Shown: positions 1 to 12,949, counted from the stretch's first letter. The stretch is 64,000 bases of DNA from Lepidodermella squamata (GCA_047495785.1 JBLDXI010000019.1:2108001-2172000); one strand, 5' to 3'. Notes: generated from the letters alone by a model not told the origin. A program made the numbers and translations.

Positions 1-835
1 TTCGCCGAATTTACGCCATTTTTCATCCGGCTGGCTTGAATTCCAACACCTGCCCCAAATGTCGATTTTCACGCCGAGGCTCGCTAGTGATAGCACCAAT
101 TTCTCACGCCGACTCATTGTTAAACAATCTTTAAATTAATTAAATTAAATTAATTATTTTAATAATTATTTTTACCTGAAACAATCCATACAGCATCTTT
201 CGGGCGTTTCGAGAAAGAATCGACAAATTCGTTGATTCTCGCTCGGATATTTCTTTTAAAATTATCGCTAGATTTAACTTTTTCTTCAACATTTTGCGAA
301 GCACCGTATGGGAAAACAATTTCCGAATATCGACTATACGACATGGTGTAGTTGAATCCGAAATTATGCAAAAAGTCCCGATATTCCGCATCGTATAATT
401 TGTTCAATTGAGGCGGTTCCAAGGTGAATAGAATGTAATTTTGCCACGGTTTTCTCGCTTCAATCGGAAAATCGGTGTAATGATTTTGGAAGAAGCCATT
501 TGTTTGAAAAATCAAAGCATCAGCCTCAGAAATTAGCGAACGATTTGTTGTTAAATAGCATCGATTTCGCTGGGTTGTAGTCACCCAAGGTCCGTTATTT
601 TTAGCGAAAACCTTCGACCAATCCGGGTCGTCATACCAACTGCTCCATAACCTTGAAAAAAATTTAATTAAAAAATTAAAAAATAATGATTGACTCACAA
701 TATAATTTTCGTCGAGTTTTCCGGAACATTCGAATTACCATAAATTAATGTGAATTTGTGAAAATATGCCGCCAATAACCAGGTCGTTGATAATATTGCG
801 CCGATGATTACGAAAAAAATCGGATAGCGACTCAT
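1..835 (-). CDS. FUT-A: alpha-1,3-fucosyltransferase (GT10), 3' part cut by window edge
   Basis: Predicted Golgi type II fucosyltransferase transferring fucose from GDP-fucose to glycans. Exons on the minus strand are 835-699, 651-176 and 128-<1; the phases (2, then 1) close correctly. The ATG exon gives a short tail and a membrane segment (about residues 5-22), followed by the LLWSSWYDDP motif that opens the catalytic region. Exon 2 carries CYLTTNRSL, a conserved FTLEPPQLN stretch and the family hallmark FNYTMSYSRYSEIVFPYG, then VWIVS. Exon 3 begins DCLTMSRREKL and continues through KIDIWG to the edge, so the GDP-fucose-binding motif lies outside. Nearest paralog by eye is FUT-B, with the same intron positions. 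Family assignment is firm; linkage and acceptor specificity cannot be read from sequence. Confidence 0.9.
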
Positions 836-2773
836 TTATACCAGCCTCACGTGATGAACGTCCGGGTCATTGGCAATTTTTCAGCTCATCCGCACAAGTT
901 AATTTATCACAGCGCAATTTCGAGTTTATAAAAAATTCATGCCATTTTAGCTTGTTGCCTCGCAAAGAAAATATAAAGCCGAAATTGTGTTGCACAGGTG
1001 TGAAAAGAATAGTAATAATAATAATAATAATGTCGTGTCTGCGATAAGAGAGACACGGGGATGATACCTGTTTACTATTTACCCATATTAATGCAAGTGA
1101 ATATGCCTGTGTTTTACGCTAAAAAGTGCATTATTTATGGCATTCATGCCCATCGTCGCTGTCAATAACAAACGAGCGAAATGTTTACTTGCTCAATGAC
1201 CGCCCTTTGAAAGGCCTAGATTATGATTATGATTATGCTTAATTTCCGTTTTCCAAGTCCAATCAGTGTATTTTGCCTTTCATCTTTTTTATTTACAAAT
1301 GAGATTTATTTACAGTAATTTTCAACAAAATAGCAGGCAAATAAAGTCAGATAGCCGCCATCTTTTTCATCATAATAGCCACTTGATTATTTTTGACTTA
1401 AATTAGCACTCAAACTCAAAAGTTGACTGAATGTGAGCCATTACGTCTTATTTTGTTGGCAATTTAAAGATCGGCCGAAGCCGTCGTGGACACCCGGCGT
1501 CCCGTTCTGGCTTTTGCCACAGCACTCCGTGAGTGCGTGAGCCGCTCATGTAAAGCAGCTACTGCAGAGGGAGCCCAATCACTCGGGCCGCAATTTTCCG
1601 GCCTCTCTGCAGCAATAATGATGCAATAAAATTAGCACCGGGGCTCGCGGCCGAGCAGGTCATTTAAATGATAGGTAATTTGCGTATTCACACAGCCTTC
1701 GATTGAGGAATTAATGATAAGGCGCACACACGTAAATTTAAACGTCTCATAATTTCGTAACCGTCTGTTATTTGCGCTATTCAGCAGCCAAGAGATGTGC
1801 AATGGGTCATTTTTCGAATCAAGGACGGCTAGAAAGCTGCGGCAAATTATGTGTTTTATGTTCTAGCAGATATTTCAAGCATTCATAAATGGGACGTTAA
1901 CCATGTCATGCGTAGACTCATGTGAAACATATTCATCATTTCTGACACTTTCGCGGTGTTTTCTAGATGACCGGATAAAACAGTCCAATGACCCATGGAA
2001 TGGGTTAGAAAATTGCATTAAAATCCTATGTTCTGCAGAAAATCTCGACGCAAACGATAATGACCCGGTGCGATATTCGAAGCCTGATGAAAAATGATAT
2101 CGTTTGTTCATACGAGAAGAAACAATGTTCATACTTGTCCCTTTACCGACATAACATCTGTCCTTACATACTTACTCCATTCTCAGGGATCGCCGCCTCA
2201 TTGTCCATTAGAATGATGGATGCGGTGCAAGCGGAATCGAACCATGACTTAAAAAGCATTTACCAGAAACGTCTTGCCAACTGGCTCAATTGAAAAAGGA
2301 ATAGGTATAGGTATATATTCACACCATATAGAGGTTAGAAATATAGTCTCTATGATTCAGTCTTAGATTTTGGCCATTTCCCCGAAGGAAATCGAAGCTT
2401 CAAAAAGTCACAGTTCGGGTGCTTTTTTGGATAACTTTTGGGCCGGTGTCTGGCTTCTGGCTTCGGTTTTCAAGGAATTTTACAAGGACTAAGACACTTG
2501 CCCCTGTTTGGCGCCAATTTTACCACGCGTGTTTCCAATTTTACGGAGGGCGAAGGCAGGCGAAGAGGGATCATCACGTGAGACAGCTGAAAGTCCTGAA
2601 TTTACTATGAAATTCATAATTTTCAACAAATCAATCACTGTACTTGATCTTTTAAGACTTAAGATATCACGTCAATAGACAATAGTCGTGCTTTCTCCCG
2701 CTAACAATTGTTAACTCTTAAAAATATCGAATTTCGATATCAAATTCAACTTTGACTTAGACACAATCGCTCT
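836..2773. other. Intergenic stretch, no supported gene
   Basis: AT-rich DNA between the FUT-A start and the 3' end of the first nuclear receptor gene. It contains a short AAT run near 1013-1030 and small overlapping open frames around 1875-2300 with no recognisable motif. The minus strand of about 2222-2293 has a T-arm-like GGTTCGATTCC and a weak D-arm-like segment, but no credible cloverleaf. Nothing else is recognised. Confidence 0.5.
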
Positions 2774-4422
2774 CTACGTGACGAGCCGAGTTCCAGAATC
2801 CATAGATGCAGGCGATCTATTTATCGAAGAGTGCACGACCAATGGGTTGTTTGGATATCGCTGCGACAACCGATTGACAAAGTCCTTATACAGCGCATTA
2901 GTATCCACCAACGTAAGCTGTTGGCAAAGGCTATGAGCATGAGCATCAATTCGCCGCGCCCCTGCCTCGCCGTAAATCGTTACGACAGATTTGAGCATTG
3001 AATCATTATCTTCCCTGCGTTGGCTCAAGAGGTACGCCTTGTAAAGCGATTGCAGCCTGTACAAAGATTCGCCTACTATTGGCGCGTTAGAAAAGATACA
3101 ACCCCATTTTCCACCTGCAACACAAACAGAATTAGCATTGTGTTATTACCTTTTCGATCTGAGAAAAAGAAAAACCGTTGTAGAAGAACAGAAAAGCCAT
3201 GACAAAGCATATATCCTCCCGAGTGAGGCCGACTGCTTGTTGCAGATGCCACAGCCGCCTTGTTTCCTCCGCAGCATACTTGGTTTAAATGCATCATGAA
3301 GCTGTAATAAGACTGTGAGAAAGCACGGCATTTACCTTCATTTTAGGGAAGTGATCTGCCACTACTTGGAAGTTGGGATCAATCATTCCAAGAGCAAGCG
3401 GGAGTTCGCGGGTCGTATTTTCGAGAATCAGCGCTGCTGCGTAGCTCGTTGTAAAAAGCTCACATCTCTCGCGGAATGAGAAGTCCTTGAATCCTGATAA
3501 AGACAGCAATTTTAAATGAATTATCATTAATTTGCGAAATTCGAAGTTCCGGATAACTAGCCTCTAAGTTTCCTTTGCGTAGAAACGCTTGATCTAGTCA
3601 TTAATTAGCTAGTTAGCGCATCTAAACTAAAATAGAACCATAGGGTTAGTCTATGTTTTAGGACTTGCCCGAGACAAAATCTGACCGGAACTCATGGAAA
3701 ACCTAAGAGGGTCCAATTCCAGCCAATAACAATGAAATTCACATGGAATAAAAACTCGGAAAATTACGTGTAATTTAATAACCTGGTATAGCATTTGTAA
3801 ACTCGCGGACCATCAACACTTGAGGAATGAACATGTTGCTCATAATTTCCATCCACACCTGACCGGTAGAGTGATACGGCGAGAGCATCGGAATCTTCCT
3901 GAAACTCAGCTATAAAGGGAAAACTCATCATATCGCGTAGCATATTCGAGTAGAAATCTAGTACGTTGTTCAATGCTGATAGCAAGCGATCAGAAGCAGT
4001 AAACAAATTGCTGATATCTTGCTCGATAGTTGATAGATCAGTTTGAATCTCTGCGCAGATTTCGTAGCTGTCGTTTCCGAGCGATTGACGAGTGCGGCAA
4101 GTTCGACTTTGAACCTCGACGAATCTGCGAAAACGACAAGCCGAACACATCGATCGCCATTTCTTGCCATTCCCAGCAGTGATCAGAGCCCTTCTCGAAC
4201 GTTCGATGCAGTCTGAACCGATATCACAAGTCAAATCGCTACCGTTGGATCGTTGGCGGATGTAGAAACGGCGGCAAGCTTCACAGACGATTGCGCCGTT
4301 TCTTAACCGTTTATTCGCCTTATCGATTCCACAAACCTGGGTGATAGGAAAATCTATGACACGTTAATTTGCCTTAAAATACGGTGGTATACCTGGCAGG
4401 TAACTGAGTTTTGAGTGTGCAT
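2774..4422 (-). CDS. NR-1: divergent nuclear hormone receptor
   Basis: Predicted zinc-finger transcription factor. Exons (minus) are 4422-4393, 4336-3965, 3909-3783, 3493-3336, 3278-3176 and 3114-2774, giving 376 residues with all phases consistent. The DNA-binding domain starts at residue 9: CQVC split by intron 1, then CEACRRFYIR (P-box region), CDIGSDC and CSACRFRRFVEV, so eight zinc cysteines are present. The second finger has about 20 residues between its cysteine pairs where classical receptors have about 9. The C-terminal half looks like a ligand-binding domain (RERCELFTTSYAAALILE, LTREDICFVMAFLFFYN). No AF-2 activation helix is evident. The donor of intron 5 reads GTTTTT where the paralog has GTAAAC, so splicing may be weak. 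Tandem duplicate of NR-2. Confidence 0.8.
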
Positions 4423-4638
4423 GATGGAAAATTATTTTTCTGTAACGATTTTTTAGCCTGAAAGTTAATGGAAATAGCGTCAGTAGCATTGCTTTGACTG
4501 TCAGTTCAATTACATTCGCAGGAACTGACAAGATGCCATAGCTCTGTAAAATTGATCAAGTAATTAATATACTTAACAGTTCTGGGAATTCGATTGTATG
4601 CAAACTCTATTCATTGTAAATTTGATTATACCCTAATA

Positions 4639-4753
4639 CAGGGCGTTCGCGTAATAATACTCTTCTATAAATAGCTTGCTAGTTTTTGCATGCATTTGAG
4701 CTTTTTTGTAGCTATTTTTAGCTCGCTCAGAGTATTATCACGCGAACGTCCTG
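4639..4753. mobile_element. Mariner-like MITE with TA duplication
   Basis: A 115-bp palindromic element bounded by TA on both sides. The left end reads CAGGGCGTTCGCGTAATAAT and the right end is its complement with two changes. CAG...CTG ends, a TA target and no coding capacity fit a Tc1/mariner-type miniature element. It lies between the two nuclear receptor genes. The rest of 4423-5140 holds no recognisable gene. Confidence 0.75.
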
Positions 4754-5140
4754 TAGACAGACGTCAACGTTCAAAATTAGCAGCGCAGATCTTGCAGATC
4801 TTTCAAGTACCTCTTAAGGGACTTTCCGCATTCCAAACTGAGTCACCAATCCTAGAAAGGCAATAATATGACTTGGTACATGTACTCGTTCTCTATTTTT
4901 GTGTGGAATTCTGTAAATATCTAAAGCTTCTTAATGAAATTGCATTCTCTGGAATTTATTCGCGTTGTTGAATCAACCCTAGTCACGTCATACGGCACTC
5001 CAGCCAGTTCCAACAAGCTGCCAGATACTACTCACAGCGGGCTGCAAGCATCCCCAGCTTCCCCACCGGACCTACCAGTCAGGGTAAAAAGTAGCGACAA
5101 CCTGTGAGTTCGCATTTTTCATTGATTCTGTAAAGGAGCT

Positions 5141-6509
5141 CTAGCAGGGAGTTTCATCTTTGAGTACAACGACAAAAGCTTCGTTAGGATAGCGTTGTGT
5201 CAAATGTTTGACAAAGTCCTTGTAGAGTGGATTGGCATCCATCAGAGAAAACTGGCGGCAATGCTCCTTTGCATGAGCGACCATTCGTCGCCACCCGGCC
5301 TGTTCAAAAACCGTTAACATCGCCATGAGCCTCGTATTGATCTCCTTCCGATGATGGCGAAGTAAATACGCTTTGTAGAGCGATTTCAGCCTGAATAAAG
5401 AATCGGAAATTATCCGATTTGGAACAGCACTGCCCCACTTTCCACCTGGAAACGAAATTTGATAAGCCGGTAGGTAATATCATGAAAAAACTTGTTTACC
5501 GTTGTAGAAAAATAAGAAAGCCATAAGAAAGCATCGTTCCTCTCGAGTCAATCTGACTGTTTGCTGCATGTACCAAAGCTGCCGCGTTTCCTCAGCTGCA
5601 TACTGAAAGATAAGCGTAAAATGCTCATCTATCATCTTTCAGCTTTCAAACCTACCATCATCGCAGGAAAGTGGGAAGCTGCAACTTGGAAATTGACGTC
5701 ATTCATTCCTAATGTCACAGGTGTTTCGCGAACCGAATTTTCGAGAATTAATATGGCTGGATAGCTTGCCGTGAATAGTTCACTTCTCTCGCGGAGTGGG
5801 AAGTCTTTGTAACCTGAAATAAGGTTAAATTGTGGTATAATATCCTTAATCCTTAATCATCAACAGTATTTACCTGGAATTCCCTTTGTGAACTCGCGGA
5901 CCATCAACACTTGCGGAATGAACATGTTGCTTAAAATTTCCAACCAAACTTGAGTGGTCGAGTGGCATGTTGTAAATATCGGCATTCTCCTAACGCTCAG
6001 CTACAGAAAAATTAAAAGATCAGCTAGAGTTGGTTTACAGAATCCTACATTGTTTATTGCTGATAGCAAGCGATCCGCTGCCCATACCAAGTTGTAAATA
6101 TCCCTCTCAATATTGGCTAAGTCGGTTTGAATCTCTGCGGTCATTGTGCTGCTTCTTTTAGAGAAGGATTTCAATAATGGCTTGCTTCTAGCAACTTCGA
6201 GGAATTTCTGATAACGGCAAGCCGAGCAGAGCGATCGCCACTTCTTGCCGTCTCCGGCTGTAATCACGCTTCTTTTTGAATTCGCCATGCAGTCCTCCGA
6301 GCCAGATTGGCAGATCAAATCTTCGGCATTGGATCGTTGTCGCATGTAGAAACGACGACAAGCTTCGCAGACGATTGCGCTATTCCGCAACCGCTTATTC
6401 GCCGTTGCGATGCCGCAAACCTTGAGATAATGAAAACATGAGGAAAATGTTGGAAACACAGCTTTAACTCGCGGCATACCTGGCAATAATCGGAGATAGG
6501 ATTTGGCAT
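5141..6509 (-). CDS. NR-2: divergent nuclear hormone receptor, tandem paralog of NR-1
   Basis: Predicted zinc-finger transcription factor of 364 residues. Exons (minus) are 6509-6480, 6420-6049, 6000-5874, 5813-5656, 5602-5500 and 5445-5141. Exons 1-5 are 30, 372, 127, 158 and 103 nt, exactly the same lengths as in NR-1, which strongly supports both models. The DNA-binding domain begins MPNPISDYCQ/VCGI, then CEACRRFYMRQR, CQSGSEDC and CSACRYQKFLEV, with the same expanded second finger. The ligand-binding-like part includes RERSELFTASYPAILILE and LTREERCFLMAFLFFYNG. Here intron 5 has a normal donor. The tail after LYKDFVKHLTQRYPNEAF differs from NR-1. The target DNA and ligand are unknown. Confidence 0.82.
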
Positions 6510-7077
6510 TGGATAATATAGCTGAAATACAAAATTTGAGAATATTGTCTGGTCGAAGGTTAAATTGTCATCTGAGCCACGTTGTCACGTCTCCGTGGGA
6601 AAGGAATGTTTACCATAGTTAATTGAAGTGTGTGGTAAATTGTTGAGCATGCAAATCACGTGAAGTGCAGGTAATTTGATAGCTCAAAATTCGGACATGC
6701 ATTCTATATCACTCAGTACTCTCGATAAATCTCAACCTTCTATAAAGCAGACAAAACTTGGTACATGACATTTTAGCGCAGTTATGTCTTCAACCTCAAC
6801 CGTATGAACACATTTTGCGCTCCTGGAATGCGATGCGAGCCAGGGTCGTAGCTTCAAAAAAACACCATTAGAAATTCAATTTTATTTCTCTCATTTCTTC
6901 CGTCAATATAATCTCACTCAGCCGATAAATTTCTGCTATGAAACAGTACGTGAAGTATACGATATAATTTCGTCATCAGGTATTCCGAGAACGCGAGGTA
7001 AAAAAATAAACGGACAATTTCATTGCAGAACAATAAACACATTTTGAAGATAAGAAGGCACAACATAGAAGATGAAA
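6510..7077. other. Intergenic, no feature recognised
   Basis: AT-rich spacer between the NR-2 start codon and the FUT-B stop codon, both on the minus strand. It should contain the NR-2 promoter and the FUT-B 3' untranslated region. No repeat or open frame with recognisable content is seen. Confidence 0.4.
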
Positions 7078-9379
7078 TCAAAACTGCAAATACGGCGATT
7101 CAGGATCTTCGGGGTCAAAATCCGGGGTCCAGATGCAAGCGCCGATTTTCGACCGAATATCCACGTAAGTCCTATTATTTTTACTACTGCTATCATTTTG
7201 CGGGGCTAATCTCGAGTTAAGATTTGACGGCGAGGGTGATGAAGATACAAGTGATTTTAGCACGGGTTTAGGTGGGTCTTTCGCATGCAGATGCCGACAC
7301 AGATTGCGCCAGCCGTTCAACACGCGCCAATTCGGGTCGCTCGGCACGTACTTTTCGTACTGCCACGAGTAGAAAGCCGCCAGTTTTTTGTAGCTGTAAG
7401 ACGGCGATGAAATTTCTGTCATCAGCCGCGCCAAATCAGCCGCGTCTGAGAAGGAACTCGCATCTATGTAAGAACCCTCTGGAAGGTATTCCGAGTAGTT
7501 AGCCAGGCCGTAGACTATGGGAATCACGCCGTAGTTGGCACTAGCTGCCAGGCCCTGATAGGCTTTTTCGGAGATGTACTCCTCGCATAGCGCGTTTTCA
7601 AAGGCAAAGTAGAAGCGGTATTGTTGGAAGAAGGTTTTCGGGCCGAAACTTAGCCAGAGATCGTCCGGCTGTTGCGAATCCCAACACTTACCCCATATGT
7701 CGATTTTGATGCCGAATGACTGAAGGGATCGGACTATGTTTTCGCGACGACCCATCGTTCGACAATCTAAAGATGATAAGCAAATTAATAGTTAGCGTTT
7801 GGATGACATCAGGTAAATTCAGGGCTGAATGATGAACTTCGACTTAGAGACATCAATTTGAATAGCCAAGGGAAACATCTGGCTGAAAGATGAAAGATTC
7901 ATGTGATGCATGGTTAATCGTTCAGTCAGTATCAGGAAACTTAAATCTTGGTTCTTGTTGTATATTTAGAGTCATAATTTAGAGTCACGGAATCAGCAGC
8001 AGTACAGCTGTTGATATGGCCCATCAAATCCTTAAGGATAGCATTAGGATCCTGAATAATCATCTTTACTCAAATAGCCAACCTACTCAAAGACGCTAAC
8101 TAATCAATCAATCAAGCAATTAATTCATCAATTAATCTCATCAAATTATAAACTTAATAATTTATAATCCTGTGTCTCAAAGGCAATGTTATAGTTTGTA
8201 TATAACACAGTATACCAATAAAAGGTTTTCTCTCTTATATTGGGAATCACAAAGGTACTAAGTCAACCAAATATAGTCAATCATCGAACCTGAAACTATC
8301 CAAACTGCGTCTTTCGGCCGATGAGCGAAAGTTTCGACGTATTGGTCGATGCGATATCGCACATTTTCGACAAAGCTCGGATTTGCCTTTGTCTCGTTGC
8401 TGAAATCAAACACCTTGCCGTAAGGAAAGACAACGTCGGAGTACCGACTGTAAGACATGGTGTAGTTAAAGTTCATCGACTCGACAAAGTTGCGATACGG
8501 CGCGTTCGCCAGCCTGTTCAGCTGTGGCGGTTCCAGCGTGAATAGCACGTAGTTTTGCCACGATTGGCGCGGCACTGACGGCAGCGCTTCTGGCGAATAA
8601 TTTCGGTAGAAATCGGTACTGTGGAAGATGAAAGCGTCGGCATTTCGCGCCAGTGAGTGATTGGTGGTGAGGTAGCAATATTGCCGGCGCAAGTTGCCAG
8701 TTTCGGGGTCTCGCTCATTGTACGCAACCCAAGGGCCGCCATTTTTCGCGAAAATTTTCGACCATTCCGGATCGCGGTACCAAGCAGTCCATAATCTGAA
8801 TAATAAATTGGAATAAATATTTAAAATTAATTGAAAAAGCGAATGGCTAGTGTACGTTCCCCAGGGATCTCTGGCTAAAACAAGGTATTTGGCAGATTAG
8901 GATGATGGAATTAGGATGAAAGGAAGTAGGGGAATCAGTTTGGGGAAGATAGATAGAAATATTGGGAGGTAGGGGGAACTTTGGGGAATTGGGAATTATG
9001 TGATTCATTAGAAAAAGGAAAGGAAAGGAAAGGAAAGGAAAGGAAAGGAAAGGAAAGGAAAGGAAAGGAAAGGAAAGGAAAGGAAAGGAAAAAGGACTTA
9101 CAAAATTAGTTTCGTTCCAAGATGCAAGTCATCAGTGATGATCTCATCCAATGTTGCGATATCAACATCTCCCGGGCCGATGCGTCTATGCCGACCAGCT
9201 CCACCACCGCTGTCAATAAATGACGACCAGTCGATGCCCATGTCGATATCGCCATTCAGGATAGTTATCGCCGACAAAAGCACAATCAAAGAACCGATGA
9301 GAAAAATTAGACACAAAAGTTCGCGCCGTTTCCGCTGCGCCGGACGTTCGACGGGGCGATATTCGGTAACTAGCAGCAT
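7078..9379 (-). CDS. FUT-B: alpha-1,3-fucosyltransferase (GT10)
   Basis: Predicted complete 490-residue type II Golgi enzyme using GDP-fucose. Exons (minus) are 9379-9102, 8795-8290 and 7766-7078; phases 2 and 1 close. The N-terminus has a basic tail (RKRRE), a membrane segment at about residues 22-41 and a glycine-rich stem. The catalytic region opens with LWTAWYRDPEW, then CYLTTNHSL, FTLEPPQLN, FNYTMSYSRYSDVVFPYG and VWIVSD. The GDP-fucose motif is FYFAFENALCEEYISEK followed by GVIPIVYG; the usual aspartate of CxDY is glutamate here (CEEY), a conservative change. The donor of intron 2 (GTTCGA) is unusual. The 5-bp satellite lies just inside intron 1. Closest to FUT-A. Confidence 0.92.
9016..9090. 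repeat. (AGGAA)15 pentanucleotide microsatellite
   Basis: Fifteen uninterrupted copies of AGGAA in FUT-B intron 1, ending 10 bases inside the exon 1 splice donor. In the transcript (minus strand) it is a 75-base pyrimidine tract of TTCCT units right after the donor. Confidence 0.97.
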
Positions 9380-12295
9380 AGGTAATTAGTCAGCCGCTAA
9401 TTAGATGAATGGGTGATGAAAAAACTCATTCGCCGTATTCGTTCAAGTAACGAACAAGCAAGTGGGCAGGGAACCACATCATTTAAAATTGATAAAAATT
9501 CCTATGAGATAATAAAAATGAAATTAAGCGAGATTTTCCGTGTGCCGGGGTAATATGTCAGCGAAAAGGAATGCCGCATCCCCACATACCAAGTTAACAA
9601 AAAAATTAAGCAACATAAAATAAGTCAAAGAGAGTAGGTGCGAGAAATGTGACTTTTGTTTATCCAACAAGTTTTTTCTTATTAGAAGATTAAAACGCGC
9701 GCAAATCCTGTTGGCCATTATAGCCGCCTTAATAATAATTGAAAAAACTACCCTGCCCGCCTTAAGACATCACAATAGAAGTCATTATATTTCGTTACGC
9801 CCTGGCGCATCGTAAAAAGGCGTGCACGCGTTTTACATGATGTAACGCGCTTTTTTGAGTGCCATCATCAGGTATGAAGGATACTCATGTTTTACAACAC
9901 AAATAAAAAAGCGCTTCTGAAATATAATATATCATAACCGCGCGCGGAAAAATAGTTTTCTGCATGGCGGTTTTTCTTGTGATACCTCGTCAGATCGTAT
10001 CTAGGGTTTTAATGTGCTGCTTTTTGAAGTTGCGCGGCTGAAAAAGCATTTACAACACGGGATTGTTAGGGTAGATAAGCGACGCTGAATGAGTAACAAT
10101 GTCTTTGTTTTGTTTGTGTTTGCGGCCTCTCAAAAACCAGTGTTCTTAATCTGATTTTCGGCCTGTTTTTCTCAACAATGTAAGCCGGTTTTTGATAATA
10201 ATTACAGTTGGCAAAAATGTGATAATGGTCGCTTCAGAAAAATGGTCATGCAGAAAAGCGGAGTAGACCTTAGATGAAATAATTTCCACTATATTAGGAT
10301 AAAATACAGGAATATATCTTGCGGGAAAAAATCAGCGTATTCTCGTTAAAAATAAAAAATATATATTTTTTGAGAAGCACGCAAGGTGACACAGACTCGC
10401 ACTAGCACCGATAGCGAAAATGAGGTCACGCAATACCGAGTTTTAAAAAGCTAATTTCAAATGTGGGCCGAATATTACGCGTCTCAATTAACGCTAAATT
10501 TAACATCGCCTGAGGACAAATTATTGCAAATAATCAACCTTATAACAATGAGGTTATTTTACGCGTGAAATGAGATATAGGGTTAAGATAACAATGGGCG
10601 GTGAACGCGAAATCAAGTACAATAAACAGTGCCGAGTATTTCAGCCAATTTTTTTTCATTACTTCGATATAAACTAAAAATGAAATTGATATCCTGTAAA
10701 TTCAGCGATAAATAAATATTATATTCGCCTGAGGGTGTCCACAACACAATAGAGACTTGGGGCTATATGCTGGTTTGTCAATATCCAAGACGCGCGAAAG
10801 GAGAGGAAGAATAGGGTGACCACAGCGGAAATACCCATAATCCATAATAAATAGGGATGCGGGTGAAGTTGGCTGATCGAATACCTTGGACTTCCTGACC
10901 ACGCATAACTGACCATGAATGATGAAAATATTTACAAATAAATTTTGAAATTTGGATAAAAAAAATGTAAAATTCTAGAAAATTAATACAAAATGGGAGA
11001 ATTTTTTTTAATTGATAGAAAATATAATGAAATTCATGCTGTGTGATGGGCAGAAAAATGAGTGTCGAGAAACAGGGCCGAGTCAAGTAAATATTATCAC
11101 CGCATCGCATGTTTCAAGATACCTTTCATTTGGCGAGTGAACTTTTCAGTAAGTAAAATGTCGCGCACTACCACAAGTATATAAAACCGGCGTATAATGA
11201 GGCCACAATTATAAAACTGTTGTTCACGCACAACATGAACAGCGTTGTATAAGTGTTTTTTGCGCGAATACTATTCTCACTTTTAAGGTGGCGGCTTGTT
11301 TTCTTGAGATGCCGTGTGATATAATGTTGTGTTATTTTCCGGTGCCTTATGTATGCAAAATCAGAGTCGTAGGCGTTATAAGTATAAGTATACCTGTATA
11401 TTCTAAGCCGTGATATCTTGGCACGCGCATCGTGTTACGGAACTCTTACCAGAACAAACTATCAAATCGCAAGAGACGCATTAACTATAGGGCTATTATT
11501 TGCGCGTCTTTTGGCTCCTGTGTATGTATATAAAGTAGCCGCCCCCAAATCTGCGCTTGAACACACACACTCACACCTCCATGTATAGTACAGGTGTGCG
11601 CGCGTTTAATTTGCGCGATCCTGAGGGTGCAATAAAAACGTAATTATCACATGACATCTGACAACATATTTATCGCCCCGTCTCGTCTTAGACGATGAGA
11701 CGAATTAAGCATTTGTTGACCCGACTGCCAGCTGGTGGGAGTGTGAAGAGTTCAGACACCCTGGCTAAAAGTGCCTGAAATAGAAACGCCTACAAAGGCA
11801 TGGACTAAATATGGACAAGTCATAGGAGAGTCTGGAAGTCTGTTGACATAGGTCGGCGCTTAAAAACTCACGATTCTCTGGGCTGTATCTGACCCGATGG
11901 CTCGAACTTTCTGAATAGGGTAAAGAGACAGAAATGTTCGAGGTTTTGGGGCTTGAATTTTTTATGATCGCTCAACTTTACTTTTTATAATTAATCAAGA
12001 AGTTGTTGAACGCTCCCGCAGGTGTGACCGGTGTAAAAACAACGCGTTTAGGCGTGACCTCCTTTGCCTAAAATTAGGTATAATGTGGTAGATCAAAATT
12101 CGAAGTTGAGATCTGAAATTTTATTCTTGTTAAGGCTGCCAGATTTTTCGTCAGTTTCCTCCATTGTTTTGCAGCCTGAGTATACTGCAGCCGAGGTTCG
12201 ATTTCTATTAACTGATATTATTAATTTGTTGGCTTACTTTGTGAGTGTTTGTGAGTGTGTTTTGCGCTTAAAGCTATTTAGCATGGTTTGCGTGC
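9380..12295. other. Gene-free intergenic stretch
   Basis: About 2.9 kb of AT-rich DNA upstream of FUT-B, extending to the target duplication of the next transposon. Open frames here (for example near 9.5-9.7 and 10.7-11.1 kb) are short, overlapping and without motifs. No RNA gene or repeat family was recognised. Confidence 0.45.
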
Positions 12296-12868
12296 CTTTT
12301 TGTCAGGGTATAATACCGACCGGTTTTTTTGTTGAAAAAACCACCCACCGGTATAAACCGGTTTAAACCGGTGAAAAAAACCGGTTTTTTTACATATGCT
12401 AAAATCACTGAAATGTCTTATTTGACATAGCTAGAGCTCGCTAGCACTTGGTCCTATAGAGATTTGGACTGCACCACGTGATTCTACGTGAAACACTACA
12501 TAGTTTGACATATCACACGGCCATTTTTCTCACTTGGAAGAAAAAAAATTTCTTAGTGCAATAAAGCAATAAAAAAAACTAAAAAACGCAGTTATCTCCG
12601 GAAGTATGGTGATTAGTAAAATTCTGAAAACGGATTCGGATCCGCCGTGAAAAGTTACCCCCCCTGGATTTCTAAGGGGGGTTTCAACGACAAAGGAAGC
12701 GGTTTTGCCGGTTTTATTTGAAAATTTCAACTTGAAAGGTCTAAAACCGCCTAATTATACCCTACCGGAAGTGAAACTGATTTCGCGATAGTCTCTTTAC
12801 CATTATAGATATCGCCATGAAAATTTGGTATCTTAGGTAGAATTTGCCGCTGAACACGATGGTGACAT

Positions 12869-12949
12869 GCACATTTCCGGGCCCGCCTATGTTTCGTCCG
12901 GGCGCGCGCACTGGTTGGCCGGCTGTTTCGACCAATGAGAGCGCGTAAT
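12869..12949. repeat. Left inner inverted repeat of the SWIM-MULE
   Basis: About 80 bp, beginning GCACATTTCCGGGCCCGCC, matching the complement of 16481-16561 with only two differences. It is markedly GC-rich compared with its surroundings and lies about 220 bp upstream of the transposase start. Confidence 0.9.

Noticed and set aside
1875-2293. Several overlapping short frames and a tRNA-Pro-like signal on the minus strand
   Set aside because: The frames overlap on both strands without motif. The tRNA-like part lacks pairing acceptor and T stems and has C instead of U before the candidate anticodon.
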